64,000 nt of DNA, taken from positions 372,001 through 436,000 of the forward strand of contig NZ_MOBK01000006.1 in NCBI RefSeq assembly GCF_003732265.1, written 5' to 3'. Shown in pieces: positions 52,564-61,833 of this stretch (its first letter is position 1; each line of letters starts with the position of its first letter). The position numbers and the translations under genes were made by a program. The notes beneath the pieces are model-generated. The model searched no databases. It saw only the letters and a list, made by a program, of their open reading frames with translations, and had not been told where the DNA came from. Source of the DNA: Pseudomonas brassicacearum. Lineage in GTDB: Bacteria; Pseudomonadota; Gammaproteobacteria; Pseudomonadales; Pseudomonadaceae.

Positions 52564-54525
52564 TTAAAGCTCCCAGGCGACTTTCAAACCCTCGTAGATG
52601 GCTTCTTCGGCGGTGCGGGGGGCGAGGCAGTCGCCGATGCGGCGAAACTCCACCAGGCCTTGCAGTTCTGCGCCGAGGGTATCGACGGGTTGATGGCCTT
52701 GGCAGAGCACCAGGGTGTCGATGTTTTCGAAGAGCATCGGTTCGCCGCTGGCGGTGTGTTGCAGGTAGACGGTGTTGTCGTCGCAGCCATACAGGCGGGC
52801 GTAGGGGGTGATCGGGATGCCGAGTTTGTGCAGTTCGCCAGCCAGTTGATCGCGCACGTACAGCGGCAGGTTCTCCCCGCAATGAGTGCCGTTGACCGCC
52901 AGTTGCACTTGATGCCCGGCGCGGACCAGGCGTTCGGCGATGCCGGGGCCGATCCAGTCGCAGCGCCAGTCGACCACCACCACCGAACGACCGATTTGTA
53001 CTTCGTCGCGCAGCACTTGCCAAGCGTCGACCACCTGCAATTCGCCGCCGCGCTCGAACGCCGGCCAATACGGTTCGGCACCGGTGGCGACGATCACCAT
53101 GTCTGGCCGTTCGCGTTCCACCAGTGCCCGGTCGACGCGGGTGTTGCGCACGACGCGCACGCCGGCCAGTTCCATTTCCCGTTGCAAGTTGGTGCTGGCG
53201 CCGCCGAATTCAGCGCGTTTCGGCAAGAGTTGCGCGAGCAAGACCTGGCCGCCGAGTTGTGAGCTGGCCTCGTAGAGGGTCACGTCGTGTCCACGCTGGG
53301 CGGCAACGGCGGCGGCTTTCATGCCGGCGGGACCCCCGCCCGCGATCATGATGCGTTTACGTTGCTTCGCCGGTTGGCGTTGGCCGAAGATCAGCTCGCG
53401 CCCGGTTTCCGGATGCTGGATGCAGGAGATCGGCAAACCTTTGTGGAAGTGGCCGATGCAGGCCTGATTGCAGGCGATGCAGGCGCGCACATCTTCGACG
53501 TGGCCGGTGTCGGTTTTGTTGGGCATTTGCGGGTCGCAGATCAGTGCGCGGGTCATGCCGCAAACGTCTGCCTGACCGCGCGACAGAATCAATTCGGCTT
53601 CCTGTGGCTGGTTGATGCGCCCGGTGACGAACAGCGGAATCGACAGGCCAGCCTTGAACGTGCCGGCCTCCTTGGCCAGGTACGCGGCTTCGATCGCCAT
53701 CGGCGGCACGATGTGTACCGCACCGCCCAAGGAAGCCGAGGTGCCTGCGACGATGTGCACGTAATCCAGCAGCGGTTGCAGCGATTGCACGGCCGACAAG
53801 GATTCGTCTTCGGTCAGCCCTTCGGGATCGCGTTCATCGGCGGAGATGCGCAGGCCGATGATGAAGTGTTCATCGGTGTTGGCGCGCACGGCGGCGATCA
53901 CTTCGCGCAGAAAACGCAGGCGCTGTTCGAGCTCGCCGTTGTAGCCATCGGTGCGACGGTTGACCCGTGGATTGATGAATTGCGCCGGCAGGTAACCGTG
54001 GCTGGCAACCACTTCGACGCCGTCGATTCCGGCCTGATACAAACGCCGGGCCGCGGCCCCGTAACCGGCGACGATCTCGTCGATCATCGCCTGATCCAGC
54101 GCACGCGGCATCACCCGGAAACGTTCGTTGGGCACCGCTGAAGGCGAGTACGCGACCGCCAGCAGGCCATCGCTGGACTCCATGATTTCGCGCCCCGGAT
54201 GGAAGATCTGCGACAGCACCACCGTACCGTGTGCGTGGCAACTGTCAGCGATTTTCCGATAGCCCTCGATGCACGCGTCATCGGTCGCCATCAGCACATG
54301 CGAGGTGTAACGCGCGCTGTCATGCACCCCGGCCACTTGCAGCACGATCAGCCCGACACCGCCTTCGGCTCGTGCGGTGTGATAGGCGATCAGTTGCTCG
54401 TTGACCAGGTTGTCGGTGGGCATCGACGTGTCGTGACCGCTGGACATGATGCGGTTTTTCAGGCGTTTGCCCCGCAGCTGCAAGGGTTCGAACAGAAGTG
54501 CAAAAGCGGCGGAAGAGGACGGCAT
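52564..54525 (-). CDS. NADH:flavin oxidoreductase with [4Fe-4S] cluster and FAD domain (2,4-dienoyl-CoA reductase-like)
   Basis: A 653-residue three-part enzyme: FMN-binding Old Yellow Enzyme barrel (1-350, with HGYLPAQFINPRVNRRTDGY), Fe-S motif CIACNQACIGHFHKGLPISC with C-x2-C-x3-C-x11-C spacing, and FAD/NAD domain starting MIAGGGPAGMKAA (about 394). This layout is shared by 2,4-dienoyl-CoA reductase, trimethylamine dehydrogenase and N-methylated amino acid demethylases; motifs alone do not choose among them. It ends 47 bases before the XRE-cupin regulator and is divergent from the PotD-like gene. Confidence 0.88.
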   Translation of the reverse strand: MPSSSAAFALLFEPLQLRGKRLKNRIMSSGHDTSMPTDNLVNEQLIAYHTARAEGGVGLIVLQVAGVHDSARYTSHVLMATDDACIEGYRKIADSCHAHGTVVLSQIFHPGREIMESSDGLLAVAYSPSAVPNERFRVMPRALDQAMIDEIVAGYGAAARRLYQAGIDGVEVVASHGYLPAQFINPRVNRRTDGYNGELEQRLRFLREVIAAVRANTDEHFIIGLRISADERDPEGLTEDESLSAVQSLQPLLDYVHIVAGTSASLGGAVHIVPPMAIEAAYLAKEAGTFKAGLSIPLFVTGRINQPQEAELILSRGQADVCGMTRALICDPQMPNKTDTGHVEDVRACIACNQACIGHFHKGLPISCIQHPETGRELIFGQRQPAKQRKRIMIAGGGPAGMKAAAVAAQRGHDVTLYEASSQLGGQVLLAQLLPKRAEFGGASTNLQREMELAGVRVVRNTRVDRALVERERPDMVIVATGAEPYWPAFERGGELQVVDAWQVLRDEVQIGRSVVVVDWRCDWIGPGIAERLVRAGHQVQLAVNGTHCGENLPLYVRDQLAGELHKLGIPITPYARLYGCDDNTVYLQHTASGEPMLFENIDTLVLCQGHQPVDTLGAELQGLVEFRRIGDCLAPRTAEEAIYEGLKVAWEL

Positions 54526-54682
54526 GGTGCAGGTACTCCAGGCAGGCTGAAGCCGAAAGGCCGGGTTTTCGGCGTTGTTATTATTTGCCTATAGAAATTT
54601 ACCTGTAGTAAAAAATCAACTTGTTTTTTTACTGGCGCTCGCAGTAGATTCATTTTTCGCCCGCTCCTGGGGCGAACCTCAC

Positions 54683-54693
54683 AACAATAAAAA
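54683..54693 (+). promoter_or_regulatory. Possible Hfq/Crc motif in the leader of the binding-protein gene
   Basis: AACAATAAAAA fits the AAnAAnAA repeat, about 50 bases before the ATG of the PotD-like gene. Confidence 0.3.
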
Positions 54694-54741
54694 TGGGTCA
54701 CGGCGGCGTTGGTCGCGTGGCACCTGCAAGAGGAACCACTG

Positions 54742-55791
54742 ATGAAATCGAACACGCTCAAGCACGGTTTTTATCCCTTGATGCTGTCCCTGGCCATGGG
54801 CCTGGGCAGCGCTCAGGCAGCACCGGACATGGTGGTGGTAGGTTACGGCGGTGCCGGCCAGAAAGCCCAGGATGTGGCGTTTTTCCAGCCGTTCAGCGTC
54901 GCGGATCACAGCAAGCTGATCCAGAGTGAATACAACGGCGAGATGGCCCGGATCAAAGTGATGGTCGACACCGGCAATGCCGATTGGGACGTGGTGCAGA
55001 TCGAAGGCCCGGACCTGATGCGCGGCTGCGATGAAGGCATGTACGAGAAACTCGACTGGAGCAAACTCGGCCACGTCGAGCAATTGATACCCGATGCGGC
55101 ACAGGCGTGTGGTTCGGCGGCGCTGGTGTGGAGCGTGGCGATTGCCTACGACACGCAGAAACTGGCGCAGGCCCCGACGTCATGGGCGGATTTCTGGGAC
55201 GTGCAGAAAATCCCCGGCAAGCGTGGCCTGCGCAAACGCGCGGTGTACAACCTGGAATTCGCCTTGCTGGCCGACGGCGTGAAAGTCGAGGACGTGTATT
55301 CCGTGCTGAACACCCCGCAAGGTGTCGACCGCGCCTTCGCCAAACTCACCCAGCTCAAGCCTTACATCCAGTGGTGGGAAGCCGGCGCGCAACCGGCGCA
55401 ATGGCTGACGGCGGGGGATGTGGTGATGACCTCGACCTACAGCGGACGAGTGGCCGCTGCCGCGCAAAACGGTAGTCACCTCGGGCTGGTCTGGCCGGGG
55501 AGTCTGTATGGCATGGATTACTGGGCGATCATCAAAGGTTCGAAACATGTCGATCAGGCCAAGCGTTTTATCGCCTTCGCTAATCAGCCGGACGCGCAGG
55601 TGAAGTACGTCGAGCAGATTCCGTACGGCCCGACCAATACCGAAGCGGCCGCGAAACTGGACAGAAAACTCGCGCAATGGGTGCCCACCGCGCCACAAAA
55701 CCTGAAGGGAGCGCTGTCGATGGACGTGGCGTTCTGGGTGGATCACGGTGAAGAACTTGAAGAGCGCTTCAACGCCTGGGCCAGCAAGTAA
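54742..55791 (+). CDS. PotD/PotF-like extracellular solute-binding protein, orphan
   Basis: A 349-residue periplasmic binding protein with signal peptide (MKSNTLKHGFYPLMLSLAMG..., cleavage near AQA) and the PotD-type TSWADFWDVQKIPGKRGLRK and STYSGRV segments. AAGAGGAA precedes the ATG. No permease or ATPase lies near, so it either pairs with a distant transporter or acts alone. The linked oxidoreductase and aldolase suggest an organic nitrogen compound as ligand, which is inference. Confidence 0.85.
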   Translation: MKSNTLKHGFYPLMLSLAMGLGSAQAAPDMVVVGYGGAGQKAQDVAFFQPFSVADHSKLIQSEYNGEMARIKVMVDTGNADWDVVQIEGPDLMRGCDEGMYEKLDWSKLGHVEQLIPDAAQACGSAALVWSVAIAYDTQKLAQAPTSWADFWDVQKIPGKRGLRKRAVYNLEFALLADGVKVEDVYSVLNTPQGVDRAFAKLTQLKPYIQWWEAGAQPAQWLTAGDVVMTSTYSGRVAAAAQNGSHLGLVWPGSLYGMDYWAIIKGSKHVDQAKRFIAFANQPDAQVKYVEQIPYGPTNTEAAAKLDRKLAQWVPTAPQNLKGALSMDVAFWVDHGEELEERFNAWASK

Positions 55792-55860
55792 TCGCAAGCG
55801 GCTGGACGTGGCAGCGCGTCCAGCCTTACTGTTTCGCGCAGTCGATCAGCCTGGAGACTT

Positions 55861-55868
55861 AACAACAA
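55861..55868 (+). promoter_or_regulatory. Possible Crc/Hfq site overlapping the aldolase start
   Basis: AACAACAA runs directly into the ATG of the class II aldolase gene, a perfect match to the catabolite-activity consensus AAnAAnAA at the ribosome binding region. Confidence 0.45.
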
Positions 55869-56650
55869 TGAACGAGATCGCCACGTTTTCTCAGCGCAGT
55901 GCCACCGAGCAACGCCTGCGTGAGGAGTTGGCTGCCTGTTACCGATTGATCGCGCACTTTCGCATGACCGATCTGATCTTCACCCATATCTCGGTGCGCA
56001 TACCGGGGCCTGAGCATCACTTTCTGATCAATCCGTACGGGTTGATGTTCGATGAAATCACCGCGTCCAACTTGGTGAAGATTGGCCTGGATGGCCGGGC
56101 TGTGGAGGCGTCGCCGTACCCGGTGAATCCGGCGGGGTTTGTGATTCACAGCGCGATTCACGGGGCTCGTGAAGACGCGCAGTGTGTGCTGCACACTCAT
56201 ACCAAATCTGGTTGCGCGGTGGCTGCGTTGAAGTGCGGGTTGTTGCCGGTGAACCAGATTTCCATGGAGTTCTATGGCCGCGTCGCTTACCACGACTATG
56301 AAGGTGTGGCGCTGGACATGAGTGAGCAGGAACGTCTGGTGCGGGACCTTGGCGACAAGCCGGTGTTGATGCTGCGCAATCATGGTTTGTTGACCGTGGG
56401 GGAGACCGTCAGCCAGGCGTTTTTGCGCATGTATTACCTGGAAAAAGCCTGCGAAATCCAGCTTGCCGCACAAGCTGCCGGTGAGTTGGTGTTGCCGTCG
56501 GCGGAGGTTTGCGAACACACCGAGCGGCAGTTCAATGATCCGGGCTGGCCGCTGGAAGAGGGCGAGTTGAGTGACCCTGATGCCATGCAATTGGCCTGGG
56601 CTGCGATGCTGCGATTGCTTGATCGGGTGGCGCCGGGTTATCGGGATTGA
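55868..56650 (+). CDS. Class II aldolase/adducin-family protein
   Basis: A 260-residue protein of the class II aldolase fold. Metal ligand motifs are LHTHTKSGC (His-x-His) and RNHGLL (His), with FTHISVRIPG near the N-terminus. Members are epimerases, aldolases or decarboxylases acting on sugar phosphates or 3-oxo acids. GGAG lies 13 bases upstream of the ATG. It follows the binding-protein gene by 76 bases and is probably co-transcribed. Confidence 0.85.
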   Translation: MNEIATFSQRSATEQRLREELAACYRLIAHFRMTDLIFTHISVRIPGPEHHFLINPYGLMFDEITASNLVKIGLDGRAVEASPYPVNPAGFVIHSAIHGAREDAQCVLHTHTKSGCAVAALKCGLLPVNQISMEFYGRVAYHDYEGVALDMSEQERLVRDLGDKPVLMLRNHGLLTVGETVSQAFLRMYYLEKACEIQLAAQAAGELVLPSAEVCEHTERQFNDPGWPLEEGELSDPDAMQLAWAAMLRLLDRVAPGYRD

Positions 56651-56679
56651 CCTGTGTTCCTCTATTGATCGGGCTGGCG

Positions 56680-57022
56680 TCTTCGCGAGCAGGCTCGCTC
56701 CCACAGGGTTATGTGTCGGGCACCAATAACCGGGTGCGACGCAGATCAAATGTGCGAGCCTGCTCGCGAATGCAGTCTGTCAGGTGGCATCAATGCTGAA
56801 TGTGCCGCCGCCATCGCGGGCAAGCCACGCTCCCACAGGTTGTGTGGCGAGCCCAAATAACCGGGTGCAACGCAGATCGAATGTGGGAGTGAGCCTGCTC
56901 GCGATGGCGGACTGTCAGGCGGCATCAATGCTGGATGTTATGCCCCCATCACAGGGTTATGTGTCGGGCACAAATAGCCGGTTTACACAGATCAACTGTG
57001 GGAGCGTGGCTTGCCCGCGATG
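56680..57022. repeat. Tandem REP cluster (five REP cores and repeated spacers)
   Basis: REP cores lie at about 56680 (reverse), 56750 (forward), 56811 (reverse, altered), 56882 (forward) and 56997 (forward, altered). A spacer starting CAGGGTTATGTGTCGGGCAC recurs in three related copies, and GGCATCAATGCTG occurs twice. Near 56946 (CCCCCATCACAGGG) a reverse core appears to have been deleted. The pattern indicates duplication of a REP unit followed by decay. Confidence 0.88.
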
Positions 57023-57146
57023 GGCGCACCGCGGTCCCATACCCATGCAACCGACTAGAGACATCCCACCCTCTTGCTGTACAGTCGTTCAGCGCGCGGA
57101 TTAACCCAACGCGTCCCTAACGATTGATCCACGGAGAGTGTCGCGC

Positions 57147-57794
57147 ATGAGTCAGGAAGCCCGTTTTTCCCGCATGGAGCCGGAGTTGCGCAAGGCCAAT
57201 CTGATCGAGGCGACGCTGGTGTGCCTCAAGCGCCACGGTTTCCAGGGGGCCTCGATCCGCAAGATTTCCGCCGAGGCCGGTGTCTCGGTCGGGCTGATCA
57301 GCCATCACTATTCCGGCAAGGATGAACTGGTGGCCGAGGCCTACCGCGCGATTACCGGCCGCGTCATGAGCTTGCTGCGCGAGGCCATGGCCCACGCGGC
57401 ACCCAACGCCCGTGAAAGACTGTCGGCGTTCTTCCGCGGTTCGTTTTCCGCCGAATTACTCGACCCGCAATTGATCGACGCCTGGCTGGCATTCTGGGGC
57501 GCGGTGCGTACGGCCGAGTCGATCAACCTCGCGCACGAACATTCCTATGGCGAGTACCGCGGCATCCTGCGCAAGGTCTTGACCGAGTTGGCACAGGAAG
57601 AACACTGGGAAAATTTCGACGCCGATCTGGCCGCCATCAGCCTCAGCGCCTTGCTCGACGGTTTGTGGCTGGAGTCGGGCCTCAACCCCGGCACCTTCAC
57701 CCCAGAGCAGGGCATCCAGATTTGCGAAGCGTGGGTCGACGGATTGCAAGCAGGCGGCCGCCAGCGGTTTTGCGTCCAGACGACGGGCTGTTGA
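57147..57794 (+). CDS. TetR-family regulator, BetI-like
   Basis: A 215-residue regulator. The N-terminal helix-turn-helix (FQGASIRKISAEAGVSVGLISHHYSGKDELVAEAY) and a C-terminal domain like that of BetI, the choline-responsive repressor, are visible. The ATG at 57147 is used with GGAG 11 bases upstream, since a GTG at 57138 abuts the ribosome site. Its target is not shown by the sequence; the aldolase/binding-protein genes upstream are candidates. Confidence 0.82.
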   Translation: MSQEARFSRMEPELRKANLIEATLVCLKRHGFQGASIRKISAEAGVSVGLISHHYSGKDELVAEAYRAITGRVMSLLREAMAHAAPNARERLSAFFRGSFSAELLDPQLIDAWLAFWGAVRTAESINLAHEHSYGEYRGILRKVLTELAQEEHWENFDADLAAISLSALLDGLWLESGLNPGTFTPEQGIQICEAWVDGLQAGGRQRFCVQTTGC

Positions 57795-57886
57795 TCAGTC
57801 GTTCAGCAGTCGATACTCTCTGGCGCCACAGCAACAAAACACTCTAATAAGAAACACGCCTTCGGGCACACGCGGGACACCATGCG

Positions 57887-58603
57887 ATGACTCCTCGGGT
57901 ATTGATCGTCGACGACGATCCGCTGATTCGCGAACTGCTGCAGGCCTACTTGTCCCAGGAAGGTTACGAGGTGTATTGCGCCGCCACGGCGGAGCTGGCC
58001 GAGACTTTCCTGGCGAGCCAGACGGTCGATCTGGTGATGCTCGATATCCGCCTGCCGGGCAAGGACGGCCTGACCCTGACCCGGGAGCTGCGGGTGCGTT
58101 CGGAAGTCGGGATCATTCTGATCACCGGGCGCAACGACGAAATCGACCGCATCGTTGGCCTTGAATGCGGCGCCGATGACTACGTGATCAAACCGCTCAA
58201 TCCTCGCGAACTGGTGTCCAGGGCGAAAAACCTGATACGTCGGGTGCGTCACGCGCAAACGCCGCAACCGGCAACCGTCATCGCCAAACCGGTCAAACAG
58301 TTCGCTGACTGGGCGCTCGACACCGACCGTCGACGGTTGATCGACCCGGCCGGCAGCGAGACTTTACTGACCCACGGCGAATACCAATTGCTCAGCGTGT
58401 TCCTGCGCAACAGCGGCCACACCTTGAGTCGCGATCAATTGATGGACCAGATCCGCAACCGTGAATGGGTGCCCAACGATCGCTCCATCGACGTGCTGGT
58501 CGGACGTTTACGCCGCAAGTTGCACGACGATCCGGCCGAGCCGCAGTTGATCATTACCATTCACGGCGCCGGTTATTTGTTCACTGCCAGCGTGGCGGCC
58601 TGA
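57887..58603 (+). CDS. OmpR-family response regulator, TorR-like
   Basis: A 238-residue regulator with receiver domain (phospho-acceptor Asp53 in LVMLDIRLPGKDG) and winged-helix domain ending IHGAGYLFTAS. It is followed by a periplasmic sensor (5 bases on) and a hybrid kinase, giving a TorRTS-like order. The real input and targets are unknown, and no torCAD respiratory genes are in the window. Confidence 0.88.
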   Translation: MTPRVLIVDDDPLIRELLQAYLSQEGYEVYCAATAELAETFLASQTVDLVMLDIRLPGKDGLTLTRELRVRSEVGIILITGRNDEIDRIVGLECGADDYVIKPLNPRELVSRAKNLIRRVRHAQTPQPATVIAKPVKQFADWALDTDRRRLIDPAGSETLLTHGEYQLLSVFLRNSGHTLSRDQLMDQIRNREWVPNDRSIDVLVGRLRRKLHDDPAEPQLIITIHGAGYLFTASVAA

Positions 58604-58608
58604 GCCCG

Positions 58609-59382
58609 ATGCTGCGTATGTTTGGCCTGCTGTTGGCGCTGGCCGCGAACAGCGCGATGACCGCAGAAAAAGTGCGCTACTGCGACTACCCGGTGTACCC
58701 GCCGATCTCCTGGAGTGACGGCAAGCAAGTGCGCGGCCTGGCCCCGAGCGTGGTGAAGAACCTCTTCGGTCGTTTGGGCTACGACGTCGAAATTGTCGTA
58801 CTGGGCAACTGGAAACGCTGCCTGCTCGACGCTGCCGAAGGTCGGGTCGATGTGGTGCTGGCCTACAGCACCGCGCAACGCGAGCAGAGCATGGTGTTTT
58901 CGACGGTGCCGGTGTTGCGTGAGGAGGTCGCGTTGTTCATCAACCGTCAGCACCCGGTGAAATTCGAGCGTCTGGAGGACCTGGCCAACTACCGTGGCGG
59001 GTTGTTGTTCGGTGAAAGTTACGGCGTGGATTTCGACCGTCTGGTTGCGCAACACCAGAACATCGAATGGGTGTCTGACAGCGGCCAGAACTTCGGCAAA
59101 CTGATTCGCGGGCGCATCGATTTCATCACTTCGGAACGGCGCACCGGTCAGCTCTACGTCGAGAACCTGCCGGGCGCGCAAGACATCGTCGCGCTACCGA
59201 ATGCCTTGAGCGTCGACTATTTGCGGGTGGCCGTCTCACGCAAATCGCCCTTGGCCAATCGTATGCCGGAGATCGACGCGCAACTCAAACGCATGGTCGA
59301 TGCCGGGGAGGTTGAGCAGTGGTTGAATGAAAGCGAAGTCACCTACCGCGACATGATCAACCTGCCGGTGAACTCCCAATGA
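58609..59382 (+). CDS. Periplasmic solute-binding sensor (SBP_bac_3 type)
   Basis: A 257-residue protein with signal peptide ([19 protein letters not shown]) and a bilobed binding domain ([43 protein letters not shown]). It lies between a response regulator and a hybrid kinase, overlapping the kinase start by 4 bases, so it probably presents ligand to the kinase, as TorT does, rather than serving a transporter. The ATG at 58609 is chosen because it begins the signal peptide. Confidence 0.82.
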   Translation: MLRMFGLLLALAANSAMTAEKVRYCDYPVYPPISWSDGKQVRGLAPSVVKNLFGRLGYDVEIVVLGNWKRCLLDAAEGRVDVVLAYSTAQREQSMVFSTVPVLREEVALFINRQHPVKFERLEDLANYRGGLLFGESYGVDFDRLVAQHQNIEWVSDSGQNFGKLIRGRIDFITSERRTGQLYVENLPGAQDIVALPNALSVDYLRVAVSRKSPLANRMPEIDAQLKRMVDAGEVEQWLNESEVTYRDMINLPVNSQ

Positions 59383-61640
59383 TCCGCGTGCGCCCGGGTG
59401 GCCTGTTGCGGCGCTTGCTGTTGTTCATTCTGTTGTTCAGCCTGTGTTTCACCGTGCTGGCGAGCACTGTGCAGCTGTACTTCGAATACCGCCGCGAGAT
59501 GCGCGACATCGACTCGCGCATGGAGCTGATTCGGGCCGGTTACCTGGCCAGTCTGGAGCGCAGTCTCTGGGACTTGAACCAGGAACAACTGAACGTGCAG
59601 TTGCGCGGGTTGGTGGACTTCTCCGATGTGGCGCGGGTGCACCTGATCAGCCCCGATTTCGACCTGCTGCAAGGCAATGCCGACCCGATCGGGCCGTTGC
59701 GCATTGAGCGTTTTGAACTGGATTATCAGCCGCCGACCGGGCCTTCACGGCACTTGGGCCAGTTGGAGGTCAGCACCGATCTGGGCGCGGTGCATCAGCG
59801 CCTGTTCGCCACCGGTTTGACCAGCCTGCTGTGGATGAGCGTGTTTCTGTGCGGTCTGGCCGTGGCGTTGTCCGGGCTGTTCTACCGCTTGGTCACCCGG
59901 CACCTGCAAGTCATGGCCGAGTTTGCCCGACGCATCGCTGCCGGCGACTGGCACGAGCCGTTGCACCTGGACAAGCGCCGCCACGCCCACGAAGACGAAA
60001 TCGACACCGTGGCCCACGCGCTGGACGATATGCGCCGGGCGATTCTCAGTGACATTGACCGCCGTGAAACGGATCGGCTGGCCCTGCAAGATAACCGCGA
60101 TGAACTGCTGCGGCTGGTTGAGCGTCGCACCGCCAGCCTGATGCGCGCCAAGGACGAAGCCGAGGCCGCCAACCTCGCCAAGTCGCGCTTTCTGGCGACC
60201 ATGAGCCACGAGTTGCGCACACCGCTCAACGGCATTCTCGGGATGGCCGAACTGCTGCGCGGTGCACGTCTGGATGAGCGCGACGGCAAACGTCTGGATG
60301 CGCTGTACAAGGCGGGCGAAGGGCTGCTGTCGATTCTCAACGAAGTGCTGTATTTCGCTCGGTTGGAGGAGGGTGTCAGTCACCCGGAACCGGTCGACTT
60401 CTCGATCCGCCAACTGCTCGATGAAGTGCTGACGCTGCTGGAGCCGCGCGCGCTGAGCAACGACACGACGCTGCACTGTCGAATCGATCCGCAGGTCCTC
60501 GAGCGGCATCATGGAGCCGAGCAATTCTTGCGTCAGGTGCTGAGCAACTTGCTGGCCAACGCGATCAAGTTCACCGAAGGCGGCAAGATTGAGGTCGACG
60601 TCGCGCTACTGACTCACGATCAGGAACAGACCGGACAACGGCTGCGCGTGAGCGTGACGGACAACGGCATCGGCATCGCTCCGGCCATGCAGGAGAAGAT
60701 TTTCGAGCGCTTCACCCAGGCCAGCGAAGAGGTGGCGCAACGCTTCGGCGGAACCGGGCTGGGGCTGGCGATCAGCAAACATCTGGTCGAGCAATTGGGC
60801 GGACGGATCGGTGTTGAAAGCGACGTCGGGCGGGGCAGTTGCTTTTGGTTCGAACTGACGTTGCAGGCGTCTGCCGGCATCTCCATTGCGGCGCTGAGCA
60901 GCGCATCCGTGCAGGCGCTCAAGGTGCTGGTGGTTGAGGATGTAGCGCTGAACCGCGAAGTGGTCAGCGGTTTGTTGCAGCGCGACGGGCATCAGGTCTG
61001 GCTTGCCGAAGAAGGCGAACAGGCGCTGGTGCACTGTGCCGCGCAGGCTTTCGATTTGATCCTGCTCGATGTGCACCTGCCGGGTATCAGCGGCGTCGAA
61101 CTGTGCAAACTGATCCGCCACAACCAAGGCCCGAACCGTCAGGCGCGGATCTTCGCCCTGACCGCCAGCGTGCAGCCGGCCTTGATGCGCGGGTACCTGG
61201 AGGCCGGGATGGACGGCATTCTCGCCAAGCCGCTGAAACTCGAAAACCTGCGACAAGTGCTCGCCGGGCAACTGCTGGTGTCCACGCCACAACCGGATGA
61301 CGAGGCGATGGATTGGCCGCTGCTGGACACCCATCGCACGTTGCTCGGGGAACAGAAACTTCAGGGCTTGCTGGCGGTGTTGCGCGACTCGATCAATCAG
61401 CATCGCGACGCACTCACCGAAGCCATCGAGGCCGACGACTGTACCGAAGTCGCGCACCTCGCGCATCGACTGGCCGGCAGCAGCGACTCATTGGGCTTTC
61501 GCGCGTTGGCCAATGTGCTGCGCGCCTTGGAAGAGGCCGCGATGGTCAACGACGAGTCGGCATTGCGGGCGTTGGCGCCCAAGGTTCAGGAGCAACTGCG
61601 GGTCTCGCAACAGACGCTGGCGGACCTTTTGCAGCGCTGA
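59379..61640 (+). CDS. Hybrid sensor histidine kinase (TorS-like, HisKA-HATPase-REC-Hpt)
   Basis: A 753-residue membrane kinase. Membrane segments lie at about 12-34 and 148-172 with a periplasmic region between, followed by HAMP-like helix (175-225), HisKA with His277 ([15 protein letters not shown]), HATPase with [12 protein letters not shown] and [12 protein letters not shown], receiver with Asp564 ([10 protein letters not shown]) and Hpt with His696 ([15 protein letters not shown]). The internal His-Asp-His relay should pass phosphate to the TorR-like regulator. It overlaps the periplasmic sensor gene. Confidence 0.93.
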   Translation: MIRVRPGGLLRRLLLFILLFSLCFTVLASTVQLYFEYRREMRDIDSRMELIRAGYLASLERSLWDLNQEQLNVQLRGLVDFSDVARVHLISPDFDLLQGNADPIGPLRIERFELDYQPPTGPSRHLGQLEVSTDLGAVHQRLFATGLTSLLWMSVFLCGLAVALSGLFYRLVTRHLQVMAEFARRIAAGDWHEPLHLDKRRHAHEDEIDTVAHALDDMRRAILSDIDRRETDRLALQDNRDELLRLVERRTASLMRAKDEAEAANLAKSRFLATMSHELRTPLNGILGMAELLRGARLDERDGKRLDALYKAGEGLLSILNEVLYFARLEEGVSHPEPVDFSIRQLLDEVLTLLEPRALSNDTTLHCRIDPQVLERHHGAEQFLRQVLSNLLANAIKFTEGGKIEVDVALLTHDQEQTGQRLRVSVTDNGIGIAPAMQEKIFERFTQASEEVAQRFGGTGLGLAISKHLVEQLGGRIGVESDVGRGSCFWFELTLQASAGISIAALSSASVQALKVLVVEDVALNREVVSGLLQRDGHQVWLAEEGEQALVHCAAQAFDLILLDVHLPGISGVELCKLIRHNQGPNRQARIFALTASVQPALMRGYLEAGMDGILAKPLKLENLRQVLAGQLLVSTPQPDDEAMDWPLLDTHRTLLGEQKLQGLLAVLRDSINQHRDALTEAIEADDCTEVAHLAHRLAGSSDSLGFRALANVLRALEEAAMVNDESALRALAPKVQEQLRVSQQTLADLLQR

Positions 61641-61764
61641 CGTACAAGTTCGTTACGACTTTTTACAACTTCGATCTTTACGGTCAACCAGACCTTACAT
61701 GCGCTTCCAATAATCGAGGCAACCGCCACAGCGCGGTCTTCGAAGCTTATTGGAGATAATAATA

Positions 61765-61824
61765 ATGAACTGCCGTAAAGCTGATCCTTCCCCGCGCCAT
61801 GCCGCCCACCTTGCTGACTATTGA
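61765..61824 (+). CDS. 19-residue leader ORF before the amino acid permease
   Basis: TTGGAG precedes ATAATAATA and the ATG of a 19-codon ORF starting M-N-C-R-K-A-D-P and ending H-L-A-D-Y. It stops 9 bases before the permease ATG. The strong ribosome site argues for translation and coupling. The A-rich AATAATAATAA at the start also fits an Hfq/Crc motif. It may be a regulatory leader peptide. Confidence 0.5.
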   Translation: MNCRKADPSPRHAAHLADY

Positions 61825-61833
61825 GGGGCGGAC

